DNA of 64,000 nucleotides. Source: a bacterium (lineage in GTDB: Bacteria; Planctomycetota; Planctomycetia; Pirellulales; Pirellulaceae). A program made the translations under genes and the position numbers. Of the stretch, positions 39,201-48,200 are shown one piece after another (positions within the stretch are counted from its first letter, which is position 1; each line of letters begins with the position of its first letter). The stretch lies in the NCBI GenBank assembly GCA_030430075.1, contig JAUIGN010000041.1, positions 1-64,000 on the forward strand. The letters are read 5' to 3'. Below the pieces are notes generated by a model. The model made no database searches, was not told the DNA's origin, and was given only the letters and a program-made list of their open reading frames with translations.

Positions 39201-42200
39201 CCGCCGTCCTGGCGGTAGATAATCCGATCACCGTCGCTGAAGGGATGGCCGCTGATCTTGATTGTGCTGGTTGACGCCTGATCGCTGGTGTCGAGGAAAT
39301 CCGAGAAGGGATCGAAGGTGATCGGTCCGAAACTTGCCAGCTCGGCCCGCGGCGCCAACTGAACCGTGTTCGCATCCACCACGATCGCATAGTACGTTTG
39401 GTCGTCGCGAAGGCCGCCCACGCTGGTTCCGCCATTGTTCTCGTAGACGATTTCCTGGCCGTCGGTGAAGCCGTGGCCGTTGATCGACAGGGTATTCGCG
39501 GAGAGATCGATGTCGGTGGTTGGATCGAAGAGCCATTTCCGGTCCGGATCGACGATGTCCGACTGGACGCGGACATCTCCCCCGGCGGCCACGGTAGCGC
39601 CGGACAAGTAGGCGTCGGCACTGCCAGTGATCACATCCACGGCGAAGGAGAGGCCGAAACCGACGGAGTTCGAATAAACGCCACCGCCGGCGGCGGCAAA
39701 GATGTCCGAATCGTCGGAGGCGGAGACGATGATGTCGCGGGCGGCAAAAATGGCCGAGCTTGTACCCGTGTCGGCGATGAAGGCGTCGCTGTTGACCGCG
39801 ATCACATTGATCGAAACGGAGAAGTCGACCGCAAAACCGCTCGGCTCCTTACTGCCCCCGATGGCCGCGGTGATCGAAAAGATGCTCGTCTCGTTCCGTG
39901 CCTCGACGGTCAGGTCCCGCGTCAACACGATGGCGTGATCCCCGATGTCGGCGATGTAGGCGCGGGGAGTATCACCGACAAAGTTGAACGCCACGGACGC
40001 CCCCACACCGTGTTTGCCGCCGAATTGGGCGGCACCGGCGATCGACAAGATGGACCCGCCAAGTTCCGCGGCGACGGTCAGGTCGCGAGCCGTGATGGTG
40101 GTTCCCTCGCCGATGAACGCCAGCGTGTCGCCCGTGATGCCGTTGACCGTGATCTGGCCGGCGATGGACTTGGCCGCCTTGCTGTCTCGTGTGGACGACC
40201 GGACCGCCGTCAGGCTGGCGGCGAAGGCCCCGATATTCGAATCGTTGACCCCGTTGACCACGACATCGCCGGTCGTCTGGACACTCGTGTTGCGGACGAA
40301 GGCGTGGGTGGTGGTGTCGATCCAGTTGGCCGAGAACGCACCGGCGATCCCGCTGTTCGCCTTGTTGTCCGAGTACGCGAAGGCCGCGGCGCCGGAACCG
40401 GTGTAGGCATCCGTGCTGTTTTTCGCGAGCAGGATCAGGTCGCCCGTGCTGCGGAAGGTGGCGTCTTCGATGTAGGCTTTGGCCGTGTCGAAGGCCAGGT
40501 TAATGGCCACGCTGCCGGCCCGTGATTTTCCGGTTTTGGCGCCTCCGGACTTGACGACCGCACTCCCCGTTCTCGCCGCGTTCTGCCATTTGTTCGTCCA
40601 GAACAGGCTGTTCCCGAAGGATTCCCAACTCTTGTTCCAGCTACTCTTGATGGCTTGCTTGTTGATGACCGCACCGGCGGCAGCCACGTCGAGCAGGAAT
40701 CCGTCGTTGTTGGCGGTCAGCTTCGACTTGCCGTCGACACGGAGCGAACCGTTATCGCTGCCGGCCGAACTGAACTGATGCAGCGCGCCGCTGACGCCCG
40801 CGGCGCTGATCGAGATGACGGTCGGCGTATTGGCCGTGGCATTTCCTTCGCTGGCCGCCAACTGGAAGCTGAACGGATCATCCTCGACCTCGACCACGTA
40901 GTAGGTCGTTCCATTCGTCAGGCCGGTGATATCCTGGCCGTCCGAGTAGGTCACCAACTCGCCGCCAGTGTAACCGTGGCCCGGGATCGTGATCCGGTTC
41001 GTGCTCGGGTCGACGTCCCACTTCCCGTTGAAGTTGGTCGTACTGGAGTTCGACACCTTGGTGAGGATGTGCAGATTGTTGCTCCCGACCTCGGTCAAGT
41101 CGACCAGATTCGTCAGCCCCGAGTCGCTCGCCAACTGAATCGTGTCGCCGTCGATCCGCTTGATGTAGTACGTGTCGCCGTCCGTCAGGCCGCCCACGGC
41201 GGAGAAACCGTTGTCGTAGACCAACCCGGTGCCCTCGTCCAAGCCGTGCGGCGTGTCGAGCGTGATCGTGTTGTTGGCCACGGTCGGTGCCGTCCGAAAC
41301 GTGGCGCCGATCGAGTGGCGTCCGCCGAACATCGCCGAGCTGGACAGGGTGACGAACTTGCCGGCTTCCGCATCGGCGGCCGTCTCTGCCAATTGGACCT
41401 CGGTCGCGCTGGCCACGATCACGTAGTAGGTTTCGCCGCTGGTCAGTCCCCCCACGCTCTCGCCGCCGCCGTCGCTGTAGCCGACCTTCTGGCCGGTCAC
41501 GAAGCCGTGCGTGTAGCCCAGGTCGATGGTCGAGGTGTCGGCATCCACGGCCGTTCGGTCAAACGTTCTGCCGACGCTGTGATCGCGCCCTTGCCCCCCG
41601 GTCAGGTCCAGGTTCACCGCCAGGTCGAGTTTGTGGTTCGCCGAGGCCAGACCCGTGGTGTCAAGCGCCAGGGCCGGGTTGAGCCGATGCGCGGTTCCCG
41701 AGCCGGCACTGGTCAGATTGACGGCCGTGATCAACTGGTGGACCGCGTTGAAGTCGCCGGAAAAACTGAGACCCGTGATGGCGGCGCCGCCCATGGTCGC
41801 CGCCAGTTGGATACTCTGCGAGTCGACGACCTTGACGTAGTAGGTGGTGCCGTCGACCAGGCCGACCACATCCGGTTCGTCGCCCATCGAGTAGCTGACT
41901 TCCGTACCGTCGGTCAGGCCGTGACCGAGCAGCGTAATCCGATTCGTATCCACATCGACATCCGACGACCCGTTAAAGAACAACGTGGCGGGTGCGGTGG
42001 TCGTCAAACTGTGCGCGTTGTCGCTGCCCGCGGCGCTGAGCGGGACCAGCGTAGTCAGGCCGACGTCCGTCGCCAGCTCGATCGTGTTCACGTCGATCAC
42101 CTTGACGTAGTAGGTGCTGCCTTCGGTCAGGCCGCCCACTTCGGTTTCGTAAACACCATCCCAGTAGATGACCTCGTCTCCGTCCGTCAGCCGATGATTG

Positions 42201-45200
42201 TCGATCTCAATCGTCTTGCCGTCGGCGGCGATCGTATCGGCGGGTGTGAACGAGTCCGCGAACGCCAGCGCCAGTTGTTCGGTCGTTGCCAGGCGGATCG
42301 TTCCCAGCCCGTCTTCGGCCGGGGACACGTAGTAGGTGGTGCCGTCGGTCAGACCGGGAATGATCGTTCCGCCCATTCCGGGGCTGTAAGTGACGGCTTG
42401 ACCCGCTTCGAATCCGTGGCCGGGGATCGTGAGGGTGTTCCGGAGCGGATCGACGACGGTGGACGACGAGCCGTCGAAGGTGAGCGTGTTGCCGGGCACG
42501 TTGGTCGGGGCGAGCTGAATGTTGTCGGCGTCGACGCGAATCACGTAGTAGGTCGTGCCGGCGACCAGGCCGCCAACCGGATTCGATCCCGCCGGTCGGT
42601 AGACGACCGCCTGGCCGGTTTGCAGGCCGTGCCCCGCGATATTTAATGTTACACCGCCGCTGACGTCGGTCGTCGGATCGAACGTCTTGACGGACGCGGC
42701 CGCCAGCGTGGCCCAGTTGATCGACGGCCCGCGATCCAGCGTATGTGCGGTCCCCGACGCTTCCGTGGCGTCGACCTGGGCAAACGGATCCAGGTAGTGG
42801 TTCGAGCCCACGCCGACACCGGCCAGGTTGAGCCCCAGCTCCAGCGTGTGCGCCGTGCCGTCCCCCGTTCCGCTCTGATCGAGTTCAATCGCGTCGCCGC
42901 CCGGGGTGAGGGCGAGCTGGATCTGGTCGACGTCGTAGACCACCACGTAATATGTCTGGCCGTCGACCAGATTGTCGAACGTGACCGGTCCCGACGATCG
43001 GTAGACGACCGGGTCGTCGTCCAGGAAACCGTGCCCCTGGAACTCGATGGTGTGCAGCGAATCGTTCGCTTCGGTTTCCGGTATAAACTCCAACGAACCC
43101 ACCTGGGCCAGGGCCACATCCTGGGTCAACTGAATCACCTTCGGGCCGACGACGACGACGGCGTACGTGGTGCCGTTGACCAGGCCATCGATGCTGCCGC
43201 TGCCGTAAACGATCTGCTGACCGACTTCGAGCCCGTGCGCCGCCGGCAGCGTGAGCGTGCTGGAGCTGGCGGTGACGGCGGTCGAGCCGTTGAAGGTGAT
43301 CGGGCTGCCGCCACTGGCCGGGGTCAGCCGATGGTCGGAATTGCTGCCGACGGCCGAAACCGTAATCACGTCGGACAGTCCGCTGTCGGTGGCCAGCGTA
43401 ATGTCATTGCCAGAGACGGTCGCGACGTAGTAGCGGTCGCCATCGGTCAGCCCGCCGACATCGGTCGCCCCGTTGGTGTAGACGACCGGCTGGCCGTTGG
43501 CAAAGCCGTGATCGGAGGCGAAGGTGATCGTGTTGTCCGTCGTGTCGACGACAGACGAGGAAGCGCCGTCGAACGTCGGCGCCAGGCGCGAATCCTTGAC
43601 CAGCGTCAACTTGAACGTGTCGGTGGTCAGCACGCTGACAAAGTACGTCGCTCCATCCACCAACCCCGGCAAGGCCCCGTCGGCGGCACCGTCCGTCCCG
43701 CTGTCGTAAACCACTTCATCACCATCGGTGAAACCGTGGCCGGCGATCGTAAAGACGTTGGTCGTCGCATCGACCACGCCGCTCGCCGTTGGATCAAACG
43801 TCTGGATCGAATTGGGCGCCAGGTTAGAGCCGCTGGCCAGCTTGATCTGCGTGGGGTTGGCCGGGTCCGCGACCACGTAGAACACCTCGTCGGAGGCCAG
43901 CCCGAAAATGTCTTCGCCCCGGGCGCCGCTGGTGTAAGTCACCGCGTCACCGGTGGCCAGGCCGTGGTCGTAGCCCAGGTCGATCGTGTCGCTCTCTTCG
44001 TAGACACCCGAGCCGGGCGTGAACGCGCCGGACCCCAGCTCAAACGTGTTGTCCCCGACGTAGGCCTGCGTGTCGCGCGTCAGATAGTTGAAACCGATCG
44101 TGACGCCGATGCCGGTCGACACACCCTTGGTGAAACTGCCGCCAATGTCGTAGACCTCGGCTTCGTCGGTGGCGCTGACCAGGAGGCTCAGATCGGTCTG
44201 GATGCTCGTATCGGTCGAGCTGACGACGTTGTCCGTGTCGCGGTAACTGTCCTCGACGAAGTAACGGTAGGCGGCCGGCGTCAACGAATGGTTGGAACGA
44301 TTGCCGGGCCACGTGAACGGCAGCAACTTGCTGCGGAACGCGGCGACGCCCGCCGCGTTGGCAACCAATTTGACGCGCGTTGCGTCGACCGCCACAACGT
44401 AGTACGTGGTGTCCTTGGTCAACCCGCCGAGGTCGCTGCCGCCGGTCCGCTCGTAGGTCACCTCGTCGCCGTCGAACAGGCCGTGTGCCGTACCGAGGTC
44501 GATGACGTCGTAGTCCGGATCGACCACGCCGGTGACGGTCGGGTCGAAGCTCAAGGCCGTCAGCCCGGTCGGCTTGAGTGCGTGGGCGCTGCCCGTTCCG
44601 ACCGACGTAATGTCGACCAACAGCGCATCGGCGTCCAGCGCGTCTTGCGCGGTCCGGGCCAGGTTGACGGTCTCGGCGTCAACGGCCACGACATAACTGG
44701 TCTGGCCGATGTCGAGCGGCTCGAGACCATCGCCCAGGCCGTCGTCGACGGCATAGGAGACCGCGTCGCCGGTCTCCAGGTCGTGTGCATAACCGAGTTC
44801 GATCGCGTAGCGAGCCGGCATCAGCAGGTGATGAGTCTGCGTATCCTCGCCCGTCATCTCAATCACTGTCGGTGTTTGTGCCGTCGCATCCGCAACGCTG
44901 AACGCCAGGCTCAACGTATTGCCGCTCACCACCGCGTAGTACGTCTGGCCGTCGACCAGGCCGGAGATGGAATTCCCGCGGGCGTCGGCCAGGTAGTAAA
45001 GGGGATCGCCGGTTCGAATCCCATGGTTGGCTGGCAGCGTGAATGTCGAGAACTCGCCGGAATCGGGCGGATCGAACAGGGCCGGCCCGGCCGGAAGGAT
45101 CGACTGGTAGGCCGGCCCGTCGTTGACCGAGCCGGGCACGGAAATGTCGACGATTTTCTGCAGGTCGCTGGTCGTCGACAGCCGAATGGTCGTCGGGTCC

Positions 45201-48200
45201 TGCACTTTGACATAGTAGACGTAGTTGCGCGAGAGACCCGGAATGCCGTTGTTCTCGACATCGAACGTGTAGACGATGGCGTCGCCATCGGTGAAGCCGT
45301 GCGGTGTGCCGAGGTCGATCGTGTCGTTCGTGGCGTTGACCACTCCGGCTTCCGAGCCGGCCACGGTGAAGCCGTTGAACACGGATTCGACCGGATTGAA
45401 GGTGCGTTCGAAGACGGCAGGCGTTACCGAATGCAGGCTACCGCTTCCGAGGTTGGTCAGGGGAACCACGACGGGCGTTGCGGCCAGTGCGTCGGCATTC
45501 GTGTCCGCCAGCTTGATCTTGGTGTCGTCGACCTTGACGGCATAGTAGAGCCGCCCGTCCTCCAGGCCGCCGATCGCCGTGGACGTGCCATGCGTGTGAT
45601 AGCCGACTACCTGGCCCGTTGTCAGGTCGTGGTTGTAACCGAGGTCAATCGTATCCGTGGCCAGGTCCACGACCGAATTGGCGGTCGGATCAAAGGTCCG
45701 CTGCAATTGATGTTTCAGCCCAGTCGTGTTGACCAGGTCGAGCGAGATGGGTGTCCCGTTCAGGTTCGCGGTGGGGAAAAGACGAAATCGCGAGGCGGTC
45801 AGGACGTCCACGTAGTAGGTGGCCCCGTCGCTCAGCCCGCCGATATCGGTCCCGTCGCCGTTCGAGTAAATCACGGCGTCCCCGTCGGTGAACCCATGGT
45901 CGGCAGGCATGTCGAAGACGGACGTCAGCTGTCCCTGCGGCGCCATATTGCGGGACGCCTCGAATGAAGTCACCGCGGCCAGGGCATGTCCGCCTCCCGA
46001 CCCCAGCGCCGCGAAATCGAGCACGATCGGCGTGTTGGCGGTGGCGTCCGCGTAACTGGCGGCCAATTGAACCTTGGTCGGCTCTTGCGAATCCACGACC
46101 GCAAAATAAACGCCCCGGTCGAGCAACGCCGTGTCGCCGGCCAGGCCGATCGGCGTGCTGCCGCCGCCGGACGTGTAGTAGACCGCATCACCGGTCTGCC
46201 AGCCGTGGTTGCTGCCCATGTCGATCGTGTCATCAACCAGGCTGACGGTCGTCCCGCTGGAGCCGTCAAAGTCAAGGTCGGTATCCAGGGCGATCGGCAG
46301 CAAGCGATGTTCGTTGCCCGCCCCGACGGTCGTCAAGTCGATGGCGGTCTCCGTCACCAGGTCCGTCAGGGAATGACGCGTGCCGCTGCCGACGCCATCT
46401 AAATCCAGGGCGGTCGGCGTCTCCGCCGTCGCCGCTGCCGGAGTCGCCGCCAACTGCACCTTGGTGGGCTCGCCGTCGACCGGAATGACATAGTACACGC
46501 CGTCGTTGTCCAACGATTCGCTGGAAGGAAGTCCGAGCGATCCGCCGGCGGCGCCGTGGCGATAGATGACTGGCGTGCCGGCCGCCAGGCCGTGGGCGAC
46601 TCCCAGCGAAATCGTATCGTTGGTCGTGTCGACCGTGGAACCGGAAGAACCGTCGAAATAGAAGTTCGTGCCCTGGCGAAGCGTCGTAAACGCGTGCTCG
46701 CTGCCGGTAGCCAGTTCGGTCAGGTCGATGGTGACCGGCGTGCCGGCCGTCGCGTCCGCGTAGGTTGCCGCCAGTTTGATCCGCTCCGGCCGTTGGGAAT
46801 CCACGACGGCGTAGTACACGCCGTCATCCACCAGGGAGGCATTGGAGTTGATTCCAATCGGGGTCCCGATCAGATCGGCCGAGTAACGCAACGGGTCACC
46901 GCTTTCCAGCTTGTGTTCCAGACCCAAATCGATTTCATCGTTTGCCAGGTCGACGACCGTATCACTGGATGCGTCGAAGCTGAACGAATTGGCCGCGGCC
47001 CGGCTGGCAGCAAGCTGTACCGTGCTGAGGGCCTCGTCGAGCGTCACGGACTGGGGCGAGGGGTCGGGGAGGTCGAGCACGTTGAGGACATTCTCCACGC
47101 CCAGGTCGACCTGGGTCGTTTCTTCAACGTTGGCGTAGTAGACCTGGCCGCTGGTGATCCCGCCGATTTCGTCGCCGTCGGTGGTCAGGTACAGCAGGGG
47201 CGTGCCGTCGCTGAAGCCGTGCACGTAACCCAGATCAATGGATTCCGAGTCGGTATCGACGACGTCGCTGGTGATGGGCGTGAACGCGCGGTCCAGGCGG
47301 TGCGCGTTGCCGGTGGCGACGGTGGGATCGAGGGGAACTTCATCGGCCAGATCGTCGGTGGTATGAAGTTTCAGCATCTCGGGCCCGATGGTTTCGACGT
47401 AGTAGAGCGTTCCGCTCGACAGACCGCCGATTGGGGTCCCGCCGCCATGGTCGTAGATCACCGTGTCGCCGTCGCTGAATCCGTGCTCGTAGGGCAGCTC
47501 CAAGACGTTGCCGTCGATCACCTCCTGAGGGACGAATACGGAACGGGGATCGATCACCAGGTCGCCCCGCGCATGGACGTCATCGAATTGCCGTTCGAGG
47601 ACGATGGGGGCCGAGCCGGTCGCCACGTTGGCGCCGTCATCAATACGGGCCAAGGTAGTGTTCCGCATGATGAGCGTATCGAGGACGCCGTTGATGCCGA
47701 AGTTGCCCTCGACAATGCCGAAGGTGGTGGCGATGGAGATATTGCGGTTCTCGGTTTCCGCCAGGACCGCCAGGGACGCCGCGTTGAGATCGACGCCGTC
47801 TTCAATTTCTGCCTTGGTGGTGTTGGTGTAGATGTTGCCGATCCAGGCCCCGCCCGCTCCGTCGCCGGTCGTAATCTGGAGAGGAAACGGTTGCCCGGAG
47901 AAGTGAACGGTGTCGGTTTCCAAGCGCGCCTTGACACGGACGGCTCCGTTGGCCGGTGTGAGGCGATGGGTGCCTGCGGGGATGGTGCCGCTGACCGGCA
48001 CGGCGTGCGGGTTAACCGCCGGGTCGGCGTTGCCGATGGCCTGAGCTCGTGTCTGTGTCAACCGAATCCGGGTGTTGCTGATGACGTCGACATAGTAAGT
48101 CTGCCCGTTCCCCAGGCCGGTAATTGGGGTCCCGGAGTCGGCGTCATAGACCACTTCCTGGCCGTCGACGAAATTGTGCGGCGAAGCAAACCGAATCGCA

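Noticed and set aside
42743..45967. A 1,074-codon open frame on the plus strand, with similar ones at 46556-49750 and 10631-13735
   Set aside because: They lie antisense to the giant gene and translate to Arg/Val/Asp-rich low-information sequence. They arise from GC-rich codon bias of the repeats, with few stops in that frame.
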